Origin: Candidatus Parcubacteria bacterium | GTDB lineage: Bacteria; Patescibacteriota; Patescibacteriia; Magasanikbacterales; UBA922 | Length of the DNA: 33,025 nt | Direction of reading: 5' to 3' | Assembly (NCBI GenBank): GCA_018646705.1 | Contig: JABGUG010000064.1 | Span: 1 to 33,025, forward strand | Part shown: piece by piece, positions 1 to 6,427 of the stretch | Layout: every line of letters begins with the position of its first letter | Position numbering within the stretch: position 1 is the first letter of the stretch | Made by a program: the position numbers and the translations under genes | Notes under the pieces: generated by a model | Database searches by the model: none | What the model was told of the DNA's origin: nothing | Seen by the model: only the letters and a program-made list of their open reading frames with translations

Positions 1-57
1 CCCCTTCTCGAGATGTTTCATGATCCCGAGCCCGTGTAAAAGGAGCGGTGGATTCAC
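1..57 (-). CDS. Possible second gene of GC-rich island A, partial at window edge
   Basis: A GTG-started frame on the minus strand stays open to the window edge (19 codons visible, starting MNPPLLLHGLGIMKHLEKG). Most of its codons end in G or C, like the island gene just upstream (114-395), which is why it is listed. A competing ATG frame starts at position 67. No convincing ribosome binding site is visible. The product cannot be identified from so short a piece. Confidence 0.25.
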   Translation of the reverse strand, partial: MNPPLLLHGLGIMKHLEKG

Positions 58-113
58 CTCGTCTCATCTACACGATGGATGAGAGGAGGTGGTGCAGGAG
101 TCCAGGGATTCTG

Positions 114-395
114 CTAGGTCTCGGGCGGGCCGTCGTCCAGTTGCAGGCTTCGTACGTGCTCCAGAGCCTCGTTGATGTTTCGACGGAAGTTCTTCGCCCC
201 GTCGAGCTCGCTGAAGCTGCTTTGTGCACCTACCAGAAGCGCGACGAGTTTCTGGTGTTCTGCCTGAGAAGGGAAATCATCCGCAGAGAGCACAAGTGCG
301 AGCTTTGCGCCGACGACCTTTCCATTCAGGCCGTTCAGGTCTGGAGGAAGCTCATCGTCTAGAAGCATGTTAATGAGGCCTACCGCAGATTTCAT
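114..395 (-). CDS. ORFan small helical protein, GC-rich island A
   Basis: This frame encodes 93 residues with codons that mostly end in G or C, unlike the A/T-ending codons of the adjacent LCP gene. The protein is acidic and mostly helical in appearance, with no signal peptide, cysteines or recognised domain; the second half (AEHQKLVALL to NEALEHVRSL) looks like two amphipathic helices. It lies about 30 bp downstream of a TTGACA promoter (426-454) on the same strand. A 6-bp stem (396-401 with 405-410) ends at the base before the ATG and could hide the start. An overlapping plus-strand frame (48-362) exists, but it has no promoter and a less protein-like composition. Function unknown. Confidence 0.6.
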   Translation of the reverse strand: MKSAVGLINMLLDDELPPDLNGLNGKVVGAKLALVLSADDFPSQAEHQKLVALLVGAQSSFSELDGAKNFRRNINEALEHVRSLQLDDGPPET

Positions 396-425
396 ACGTC
401 GTCTCGACGTGGTTTTTGCATAGTT

Positions 426-454
426 AAGCTACACTAATTTATTCCTTTTGTCAA
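426..454 (-). promoter_or_regulatory. Sigma70-type promoter of island A
   Basis: On the minus strand the -35 box TTGACA (449-454) is followed by exactly 17 bp and the -10 box TAGCTT (426-431). Transcription would start near 419, about 24 nt before the ATG at 395. The promoter lies at the change from A+T-rich to G+C-rich sequence. It matches the promoters of the islands at 19584, 22084 and 28790 in -35 sequence and spacing. Confidence 0.7.
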
Positions 455-470
455 TGGTTTTATATAACAA

Positions 471-498
471 AAAACAGACTTACACCTAAGTCTGTTTT
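471..498 (-). terminator. Bidirectional terminator after the LCP gene
   Basis: A perfect 12-bp stem (471-482 with 487-498) closes a CACC loop and is flanked by A and T runs on both sides, so it can work in either direction. It lies 22 bp past the stop of the LCP gene and just upstream of the island A promoter, insulating the two. Confidence 0.85.
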
Positions 499-519
499 TT
501 TTAATTTATTTTATAATTT

Positions 520-1713
520 TTATGTAGGAAGCTCTTTTGAAAGAAGTTCTTTTCCTTTGTCACTCCATTCTTCAAATCCACGATAATCCATCTCAATAAT
601 ATAGTCGCTCAAAATTTGCATACGTTTGGATCGTTCACTGAGCAGGGGAATGTAGGCTGAGATAATATCATATTGTACACGTGGTACAATTGTTTCATCT
701 TGAATTTGGAGCCATATATTATTTTCAAAGGCCCATGCAAGAAACTCTGGATCTTCTTTTTGTTTTCCAATAATATTTAAGAGCTGAGATTGTATATCTT
801 CTGGAGTAGTGGCTGTGTAGTCATCTTTTGAAAGAAGGTGTTTGATTGGTTCGATCATTGTTTTCAAATATTCTTCTACCTGTTCTGGATCATATTCAAT
901 ATCTTGTACTGGATAAAACGGTCGCATAGCCAAACTAATACGATCAGGATCTTCATTCAATTTCATTTTGGATAGTGCTTCAATAATTTCACGTGATTGC
1001 TCAAACGATAGATCTGTTTGAATAAGCTTGTAAACAATGTAGTGCAAAGGCGCATTTATCGTAGATGTGTCTTCTGGAATATAATTGGTAATAAGTTTTT
1101 TCAAAAATGTAGAATGATTGTGTGCACGTTGTGGTTCGCCTATGGAATAACCCTGTCTATGTCGTAACCATTGTAATGTTGGTGTAGTAGGCAGGTCAAG
1201 ATAATTTAGAATTCCCATAACTTCGGAAAATCCTACAACCATAATATAGTCTGGTTTTTTGCCAAGTACATATTGGATTTGTTTTACACCATATTCTAGG
1301 TTTACAAGCCCGCATGCATTTGATACATAATAATCAGTGGATGTGGTACCAATTCCTGGTGGAAGTTGGGACGGGGTGCCACGTGAGACAGCTGTGATAG
1401 TTACTGTTTCTTTATCTTTATTTATTTCAATCAGTTGTATTGCATCACAATGACCATTTGTCTGACCAGCACGACTATCAAGTCCAATAAAAAGTATGCT
1501 CGCAATATTATCTTTACCAAAAGGATCTGTAGTCTCTTTATTTTCATCAAGTAGTTGTTCTTGTCTTTTGGAAAGGAATTCTTCAATATTATTTGTTAGT
1601 TTGCTATCAGACCCTCTTGTAATATTTCGTATAACAAAAAATCCTGTTATCAAAATAATAAGGAATGTTATTAGGAGTATTATTAGGCAGCCAAATTTTC
1701 TTTTTCGTCTCAT
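520..1713 (-). CDS. LytR-CpsA-Psr (LCP) family cell envelope protein
   Basis: LCP proteins are membrane-anchored enzymes that transfer polyisoprenyl-linked glycans to the cell wall on the outer face of the membrane. The product has a basic N-terminus (MRRKRK), one transmembrane helix at about residues 7-28, and an extracellular domain with LCP-type signatures: ILFIGLDSRAG, then CDAIQLIEIN and AVSRGT, the acidic and arginine residues that bind the pyrophosphate in this family. The C-terminal half (about residue 250 on) is family-specific, with many helices and no recognised domain. The ATG at 1713 is chosen over an upstream TTG at 1740 because it places the charged residues directly before the helix. 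No Shine-Dalgarno is visible. Family assignment is good; the substrate is unknown. Confidence 0.8.
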   Translation of the reverse strand: MRRKRKFGCLIILLITFLIILITGFFVIRNITRGSDSKLTNNIEEFLSKRQEQLLDENKETTDPFGKDNIASILFIGLDSRAGQTNGHCDAIQLIEINKDKETVTITAVSRGTPSQLPPGIGTTSTDYYVSNACGLVNLEYGVKQIQYVLGKKPDYIMVVGFSEVMGILNYLDLPTTPTLQWLRHRQGYSIGEPQRAHNHSTFLKKLITNYIPEDTSTINAPLHYIVYKLIQTDLSFEQSREIIEALSKMKLNEDPDRISLAMRPFYPVQDIEYDPEQVEEYLKTMIEPIKHLLSKDDYTATTPEDIQSQLLNIIGKQKEDPEFLAWAFENNIWLQIQDETIVPRVQYDIISAYIPLLSERSKRMQILSDYIIEMDYRGFEEWSDKGKELLSKELPT

Positions 1714-1741
1714 ATTTATTATTTGAAGGTAGTGTAACAAA

Positions 1742-1766
1742 AAAAGTATGGAAAATCCATACTTTT
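1742..1766 (-). terminator. Terminator of rlmN
   Basis: An 11-bp perfect stem (1742-1752 with 1756-1766) with an AAA loop is followed on the minus strand by a run of T. It lies 12 bp past the rlmN stop codon. Confidence 0.85.
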
Positions 1767-1778
1767 ATTTATATAGAT

Positions 1779-2786
1779 TTATTTTTTCTTACCAGCCAAT
1801 TGTCCGCATGCTGCATCAATGTCAGTGCCAAAGCTATGTCGTTGTGTAACTTTGACACCTTCTCTGAGTAAAATATTTTTGAATTTTCTTATAGCAACGG
1901 CCGATGATGGTTTGTATCTGCCCGTTGGGTTGTAACGGATTAGATTTACCATATAGAGTGGTCCGTTTACGAGCTCAGCGAGCTCTCTAGCATGATATTC
2001 ACTATCATTTACCCCATCTATCATAAGATATTCAAACATGACTTGTCTTGATCTATTTTCTACATATTGATCCACTGCATCCATGAGATCTGCCAAAGGA
2101 TAACGTCTGTTTATAGGCATGAGTTCTGAGCGGAGTTTGTCGTTTGGTGCATGCAGTGAAATAGCTAGGTTGATTTGCATTTTTTCTTTTGCAAATTTAT
2201 TTATTTCGTCAATTAGTCCACATGTAGAAACAGAAATATGTCTAGCACCAATATTAAATCCATCTGGATCATTGATGAGTCTAATTGATTCCATTACATT
2301 GTCATAATTTAGAAATGGCTCTCCCATTCCCATGTATACTACATTGGTAACTCTATCTGGGCTTTCTTCATCTGTATGTAGATAACGTTGCCAAAATAAA
2401 ACTTGCTCTACAATTTCGCTTACAGTTAGATTTCTTTTGTAACCCATCTTGCCAGTGGCACAAAAGCTGCATTTCATTGGACATCCAACTTGAGACGAGA
2501 CACATACTGTAGCTCTTCCATCTTCGTGTTTCATTAAAACTGTTTCAACTTTTTTGTCATCTTCTAAGGTTATGAGGGCTTTGAGTGTTTCACTAGTCTT
2601 TGAACCAAATAGTTCTGACTTTATTTCAAGAGAACAATTTTTATTCAAATCTTCTCGTAGGGGTTTAGGTAATGTTGTATTATCATTCCAATCAGATATA
2701 AGATCAACAAAAATAGCCTTATGTGTTTGCTTAAAACGAAAGTTTGGTTGACCTGATAGTGCTTTTTTTAGGTTTTCTAAATTCAT
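1779..2786 (-). CDS. rlmN: 23S rRNA (adenine(2503)-C(2))-methyltransferase RlmN
   Basis: RlmN is a radical-SAM enzyme that methylates C2 of A2503 in 23S rRNA and A37 in some tRNAs, using a methyl-cysteine intermediate. The 335-residue product has the usual length. It carries the radical-SAM cluster motif CPMKCSFC at about residues 102-109, preceded by the family signature CVSSQVGC that includes one of the two catalytic cysteines. The second catalytic cysteine lies in FGTDIDAACGQL at the C-terminus. The SAM-binding GEPFLNYDNV stretch is also present. It is a single gene between tRNA-Gln and its own terminator, without a visible ribosome binding site. Confidence 0.97.
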   Translation of the reverse strand: MNLENLKKALSGQPNFRFKQTHKAIFVDLISDWNDNTTLPKPLREDLNKNCSLEIKSELFGSKTSETLKALITLEDDKKVETVLMKHEDGRATVCVSSQVGCPMKCSFCATGKMGYKRNLTVSEIVEQVLFWQRYLHTDEESPDRVTNVVYMGMGEPFLNYDNVMESIRLINDPDGFNIGARHISVSTCGLIDEINKFAKEKMQINLAISLHAPNDKLRSELMPINRRYPLADLMDAVDQYVENRSRQVMFEYLMIDGVNDSEYHARELAELVNGPLYMVNLIRYNPTGRYKPSSAVAIRKFKNILLREGVKVTQRHSFGTDIDAACGQLAGKKK

Positions 2787-2833
2787 GATGATATTTTATA
2801 GCTTATCACGTGATTAGCGTAGCGAATTTTACG

Positions 2834-2907
2834 TGGTTCGGGGACAGGGATTCGAACCCCGATAAGCAGATCCAGAACCTGCGGTCCTACCATTAGACGA
2901 TCCCCGA
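2834..2907 (-). tRNA. tRNA-Gln (anticodon CTG)
   Basis: The minus strand folds into a complete cloverleaf: the acceptor stem TCGGGGA pairs with TCCCCGA, the anticodon stem GCAGG/TCTGC encloses the loop TTCTGGA (anticodon CTG, reading CAG glutamine codons), and the T arm contains GGTTCGAATCC. The 3' CCA is encoded in the gene (2834-2836). The gene lies about 48 bp upstream of rlmN and could be cotranscribed with it. Confidence 0.95.
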
Positions 2908-2978
2908 GTATTAGTAATTCGTAACTAGTAATTAGTAACTTGTAACTAGTAACTAGTTACGAATTACTAGTTACTAGT
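2908..2978. repeat. Short degenerate direct and inverted repeat array next to tRNA-Gln
   Basis: The stretch is built from variants of TAACTAGTAATTAGTAACT in both orientations, for example TAATTCGTAACTAG near the left end and its complement CTAGTTACGAATTA near the right. It can form an extended hairpin. It fills the gap between the tRNA and the stop codon of the next gene. Confidence 0.7.
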
Positions 2979-3572
2979 TTACTCATTTAACATCTTTCCT
3001 TCTTTCAATTTGAAATCTATAAATTTTTGACTTACTTCTACCACATCTTTCATAGTCCATCCATGGTTTCTCATAACTCTCATAGAACGTATTTTTCGTT
3101 TCATGTGTCTTTCTATCATGTAAATATGAGGACTTGTTGGTGATTTTATAATGGTTCCATTTTTGAAACCCACTTCATTGAGTATTGGAGAATATCCATG
3201 GATTACTTCTTCTCTATCACTATATCCATCGCCATCACTATCATCTAGCCATAGAATTGTTTTGTGCTTCAATTCTTCGGATTTGGTGAGACCATCACTG
3301 TCACCGTCTGTATTTCCAGAGGTTATAATCTCTTTTCTTGTAAATACTGCTACCTTTCTGCCATTTTGCGTATCATTAGGGCGAAAGTCATGCATGGCGT
3401 TCATAACAATATCATATTTATAGCGATAGTCAAGCCCAAAGCGTGTTGCAGGCTCTTGGGTAATAAACTCCTGAGATTCATCATCATAACCCTTTATAAC
3501 AAATACATGATAAATAATTTGTTCAGTTCGAAAATATTTGTTTATAAGGTCACGACCATACACTGGTATCAT
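2979..3572 (-). CDS. C-terminal part of a C39-like peptidase protein with TSP3 motif (frameshifted)
   Basis: This frame continues the protein begun at 3990. In the restored reading the product runs DQIKKEIDDGHPVMIPVYGR. It then contains the histidine block HVFVIKGYD and the EPATRFG stretch typical of the second half of a C39-like (Peptidase_C39_2) papain fold. A calcium-binding TSP3-like segment follows (NTDGDSDGLTKSEEL, DDSDGDGYSDREEV) and then a basic C-terminal tail. As an independent gene it would start at the internal ATG at 3572 and lack the catalytic cysteine half. Frame is lost at an 8-base A tract (3597-3604 on the plus strand); removing one A joins the two parts. Confidence 0.75.
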   Translation of the reverse strand: MIPVYGRDLINKYFRTEQIIYHVFVIKGYDDESQEFITQEPATRFGLDYRYKYDIVMNAMHDFRPNDTQNGRKVAVFTRKEIITSGNTDGDSDGLTKSEELKHKTILWLDDSDGDGYSDREEVIHGYSPILNEVGFKNGTIIKSPTSPHIYMIERHMKRKIRSMRVMRNHGWTMKDVVEVSQKFIDFKLKEGKMLNE

Positions 3573-3585
3573 TACAGGATGACCG

Positions 3586-3990
3586 TCATCTATTTCTTTT
3601 TTTTATTTGATCAAGTGTAGGATTTTTAACTACATATGCTTCCCATGGTAGAAATTTGTTTATAATTTCTACAATTTGTTTTGCATTATTATCTTTATTA
3701 AGGCCCAGGTATTTATTTTCTAAGCTTACAAGTAGCTCGATTTTCTTTTTTGCAACACTTGCATCTACCTTTTCTTTTGAATATCCAAAATAAAACATCT
3801 CAATTAGCATTGTGGAAGTTTCTTCACATGCCGTTCTCCATGGTTCTGTCCATATACCGTCTGGTGCTTGAGGGGAAAAGGGGACTGCGAGTTCAACAGA
3901 TTGTGCAAACGAAGGTAGGGGTATAGCAAAAAACAATATGAATAGGAATATTTTTAGAATGTGGAATGTGGAATGTGGAATATTGGACAT
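3586..3990 (-). CDS. N-terminal part of a secreted C39-like peptidase protein (frameshifted)
   Basis: The 134-residue frame has a signal peptide (hydrophobic core IFLFILFFAIPLP, likely cleavage after SFA). The start of a C39-like domain follows, with the motif VPFSPQAPDGIWTEPW and the candidate catalytic cysteine in RTACEETS. Its reading ends early at KKRNR because of the A8 tract at 3597-3604; with one A fewer it runs on into the 2979-3572 frame, which supplies the histidine half of the fold. The first codons (SNIPHSTFHIL) are read from a GTGGAAT tandem repeat, so the true start could be slightly downstream. It is either a sequencing or mutational frameshift, or a slippage-expressed gene. 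Confidence 0.75.
   Translation of the reverse strand: MSNIPHSTFHILKIFLFILFFAIPLPSFAQSVELAVPFSPQAPDGIWTEPWRTACEETSTMLIEMFYFGYSKEKVDASVAKKKIELLVSLENKYLGLNKDNNAKQIVEIINKFLPWEAYVVKNPTLDQIKKRNR
3961..3981. repeat. 7-bp tandem repeat (GTGGAAT)3
   Basis: Three exact tandem copies of GTGGAAT overlap the first codons of the C39-like gene and give it the residues PHSTFHI. The same kind of 7-mer repeat occurs inside dnaG. Confidence 0.75.
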
Positions 3991-4041
3991 GTAGAAAGCA
4001 ATATCTAAGTTTTAGTGTATTTATTGGCTATGAACTATTGG

Positions 4042-5652
4042 CTAATTAATTACTTCGCCACCAAGTGCAGAAGCCAAGTCTTGAAGTTCGGGGTTTGCTT
4101 CTTTTGATTCATCTTTTTCTTTCACATCTACATTAATTTTTACCTTTGTCTCAAGTACCTCACTTAGCATTTGTTCAATTTTTGGTTTTATCATTTTATC
4201 CATTATTTTTTCTTTATGAAAACTGTATTGAACAGAAAAGTTTATTGTGTTACCTTCAGTTTCGCCAAGTTCAGCCATTTTTATTATAAAAGAAAGTGAT
4301 GGCATTTCAGTTTCGATTTTTCCAATACATGCGCTCCAGTTTTGTTCTATATCCTCTTTTGAGATAGTAGATTTTGTTATTATATTTTTTACTTTTTCTT
4401 TGATTGTTGTTTTTTCTGGAGATGGTACCTCGTTTGTCTCCTGTTGGGACAGGTCTAGACCTGTCCTTACTTGTTTGGTGGAGATGTCTTCTTTTGTATC
4501 TTGTGGGGACAGGTCGCGACCTGTCCTTACCGTTTCTTCTGCCTCGCGCTTTTTATCATTAGAGCCTCCAGCACACCACTCTATCAAGAGCATTTCCAAA
4601 GGGAGTTGTGGTAGTGGGGATGTTTTGATTTCTCCAGATCGTTTGAGTGCTAGATCAATGAGGAGTATCATCTCACTTTGTGATGTGAGTGCAGTTAGAC
4701 TAGTCATTTGTTTTTGAGCATCTTTATTTAGATCAAGTTCGTTTTGTGCGAGTTTACTGTCTACAGTTGCAATCATAAGAGTGCGCAAAAAACCAATGAG
4801 TTCTGTTGTGAAGTGGGGGAGACTGATGCCATCCTCTACAAGTCTATCTATGAATTCAAGACCTTCTTTTTGGTTTTTATTAAGAAGATATCCAGTAAAG
4901 TCGAGTTGCAACTCAATATTAGTAGTTGGTAAAACAAGCGAGGCTGTTTCAGTTGTTATATTTTTTTCACCACTTGCCATTATTTGATCTAAAAGACTAA
5001 TACCATCTCGAGCACATCCTTCACCTTTTCTAACGATTCTTTGTATTACTTCATCATCTACTTTTATTCCTTCTTTCTTTGCAATAGATTTTAGATGTTT
5101 TTTCATTTCATCGTCCGCAACCTTGGTAAAGCCAAATCTCTGACATCTAGAAATTATCGTTGCGGGCAGTTTATGAGGGTCAGTTGTGGCCAAAATAAAC
5201 ATTACATATTCAGGTGGCTCCTCAAGCGTTTTCAAGAGCGCATTAAAGGCAGCTGTGGACAACATATGGACCTCATCTATGATGAAAATCTTGTATTTTG
5301 ATTTGGTTGGTTTGAATTGAGCATTCTCTATAATATTTTGTCTCACATTGTCTACACCTGTATGACTAGCCGCATCAATCTCCATCACATCAATAGAGCT
5401 AGAATTGCTGATTTCTTCGCATGTAGTACATGTATTACATGGCTCAGTATCTCCATCCTTCTTATTCTCACAATTCAAAGATTTGGCTAAAATACGGGCA
5501 GTTGTGGTCTTTCCTACGCCTCTAGGACCAGAAAAAAGATAGGCATGTGCTGTCTTTGCATTTTTTACTTGATTTTCGAGCGTAGTCGTTATGTGGGCTT
5601 GTCCAACAATATCTGAGAAGGTCTGAGGACGATGTATGTGATACAGTGCCAT
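4042..5652 (-). CDS. dnaX: DNA polymerase III subunit gamma/tau
   Basis: DnaX is the AAA+ ATPase of the clamp loader that places the sliding clamp on primed DNA. The N-terminal domain shows Walker A GPRGVGKTTT at about residues 42-51, the four-cysteine zinc module (C-N-C pattern from about residue 61, CNTCTTC), Walker B FIIDEVHML, and the sensor sequence LATTDPHKLPATIISRCQRF. The middle region around residues 375-415 is low complexity. It contains two copies of an inserted peptide (VRTGRDLSPQ, VRTGLDLSQQ) encoded by 20-bp palindromes. The C-terminal 120 residues are a tau-like domain. A TTTACT-17-TATAAT promoter precedes it. No recombination gene (recR or YbaB) follows, unlike the common bacterial order. 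Confidence 0.96.
   Translation of the reverse strand: MALYHIHRPQTFSDIVGQAHITTTLENQVKNAKTAHAYLFSGPRGVGKTTTARILAKSLNCENKKDGDTEPCNTCTTCEEISNSSSIDVMEIDAASHTGVDNVRQNIIENAQFKPTKSKYKIFIIDEVHMLSTAAFNALLKTLEEPPEYVMFILATTDPHKLPATIISRCQRFGFTKVADDEMKKHLKSIAKKEGIKVDDEVIQRIVRKGEGCARDGISLLDQIMASGEKNITTETASLVLPTTNIELQLDFTGYLLNKNQKEGLEFIDRLVEDGISLPHFTTELIGFLRTLMIATVDSKLAQNELDLNKDAQKQMTSLTALTSQSEMILLIDLALKRSGEIKTSPLPQLPLEMLLIEWCAGGSNDKKREAEETVRTGRDLSPQDTKEDISTKQVRTGLDLSQQETNEVPSPEKTTIKEKVKNIITKSTISKEDIEQNWSACIGKIETEMPSLSFIIKMAELGETEGNTINFSVQYSFHKEKIMDKMIKPKIEQMLSEVLETKVKINVDVKEKDESKEANPELQDLASALGGEVIN
4447..4466. repeat. 20-bp perfect palindrome inside dnaX, copy 1
   Basis: GGACAGGTCTAGACCTGTCC equals its own reverse complement and lies in frame in dnaX, coding for part of VRTGLDLSQQ. 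Copy 2 starts exactly 60 bp away, and both are followed by TTAC. Confidence 0.85.
4507..4526. repeat. 20-bp perfect palindrome inside dnaX, copy 2
   Basis: GGACAGGTCGCGACCTGTCC is a perfect palindrome that differs from copy 1 only in the centre. It codes for part of VRTGRDLSPQ. A third relative lies at 6984-7003 in another gene. Confidence 0.85.
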
Positions 5653-5702
5653 AGGGTAGGAATTTGAAATTTTTAATTTAAAATTTGAAATTGAGCTACC
5701 AT

Positions 5703-5731
5703 ATTATAGCTTAATTTGGATGAGTAGTAAA
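5703..5731 (-). promoter_or_regulatory. Probable dnaX promoter
   Basis: On the minus strand TTTACT (5726-5731) and TATAAT (5703-5708) are 17 bp apart. The expected start is near 5696, giving a leader of about 44 nt before the dnaX ATG. Confidence 0.55.
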
Positions 5732-5752
5732 CCGGATTTTTGGGTCTCTCTA

Positions 5753-5781
5753 TTGTCTATTCATAGCCTATATGCTATACT
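5753..5781 (+). promoter_or_regulatory. Promoter of the SWIB-domain gene
   Basis: TTGTCT (5753-5758) and TATACT (5776-5781) are 17 bp apart, with TG at 5773-5774 forming an extended -10. The predicted leader is about 53 nt. It is divergent from the dnaX promoter. Confidence 0.65.
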
Positions 5782-5840
5782 CGTGTAGTCGTAATAAATA
5801 ATCTAATTATTTAGGCATTCATTCTTAATCAGAAACTATT

Positions 5841-6110
5841 ATGCCACGCAAAGCAAACCCAGCATTGCTCAAGCCATTAAATCTTAGTCCAGAGCTTGAA
5901 GCAGTCGTAGGTAAAGGTCCTATGCCACGTTCTCAAGTAGTAAAGAAACTTTGGGAATACATCAAGAAGAACGATCTTCAAAACCCAGAGAACAAGAGAA
6001 ACATTTTTGCTGACGATCTTCTTATGCCTTTATTTGGCAAAAAGGAAGTAAACATGTTTGAAATGACAAAGCTCGTTTCACCACATATTACTGATCCAGA
6101 CAAGAAATAA
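5841..6110 (+). CDS. SWIB/MDM2 domain protein
   Basis: The 89-residue product is almost entirely a SWIB domain: LLKPLNLSPELEAVVGKG, then MPRSQVVKKLWEYIKKNDLQ, NIFADDLLMPLFGKK and the terminal helix MFEMTKLVSPHI. SWIB domains are best known from eukaryotic chromatin remodelling complexes, but free-standing versions occur in Chlamydiae and in CPR bacteria. A role in DNA topology or nucleoid organisation has been proposed and is not shown here. It stands alone on the plus strand among minus-strand genes, with its own promoter and terminator. Confidence 0.93.
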   Translation: MPRKANPALLKPLNLSPELEAVVGKGPMPRSQVVKKLWEYIKKNDLQNPENKRNIFADDLLMPLFGKKEVNMFEMTKLVSPHITDPDKK

Positions 6111-6128
6111 GATTTTACAGAAAATAAA

Positions 6129-6155
6129 AACCCCGTAAATTACGGGGTTTTTTTT
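6129..6155 (+). terminator. Terminator of the SWIB gene
   Basis: AACCCCGTAA pairs with TTACGGGGTT (6129-6138 with 6140-6149; in practice an 8-bp stem with a short loop), followed by a T run to 6155. It lies 18 bp past the stop codon. Confidence 0.9.
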
Positions 6156-6210
6156 ATTGGAAACCTGATCGCTTATTTTTCTCTATAATACATAGTCCCA
6201 TTTTCCTTCC

Positions 6211-6324
6211 TTACTTTTTGTAACCAAAAAGTAACAAAAAGTTCCTGGGGAATAGAACTCACCCCTATTGCCCTTAAGTATATGTAGTTATATTAACAAT
6301 GTGGGGTTCAAACAGCTATTCCCC
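6211..6324. repeat. Composite inverted-repeat element between SWIB and coiled-coil genes
   Basis: The 317-bp gap (6111-6427) holds no credible gene. It contains a perfect 10-bp hairpin, TTACTTTTTG (6211-6220) with CAAAAAGTAA (6225-6234), then GGGGAATAG (6247-6255) pairing with CTATTCCCC (6316-6324), with an inner ACCCC/GGGGT pair (6261-6265 with 6303-6307). It resembles a dispersed structured repeat rather than a terminator. A weak open frame at 6299-6532 runs across it and is not supported. Confidence 0.6.
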
Positions 6325-6374
6325 CGGACCCCCTTTGGTTATTTTATATAGTTTAAATATTTTATATAATAAAA

Positions 6375-6397
6375 AACACCCAAGCATGGTGGGTATT
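6375..6397 (-). terminator. Terminator of the coiled-coil protein gene
   Basis: On the minus strand AATACCCA (6390-6397) pairs with TGGGTGTT (6375-6382), with one G-T pair, and is followed by a T run. It is 31 bp past the stop at 6428. Confidence 0.75.
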
Positions 6398-6427
6398 TTA
6401 TATTGGCTACGAACTATTGGCTATTGG

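Noticed and set aside
48-362. Plus-strand 104-codon frame in island A
   Set aside because: The minus frame has a promoter with exact TTGACA and smoother protein composition; the plus frame has many cysteines and arginines expected of an antisense reading.
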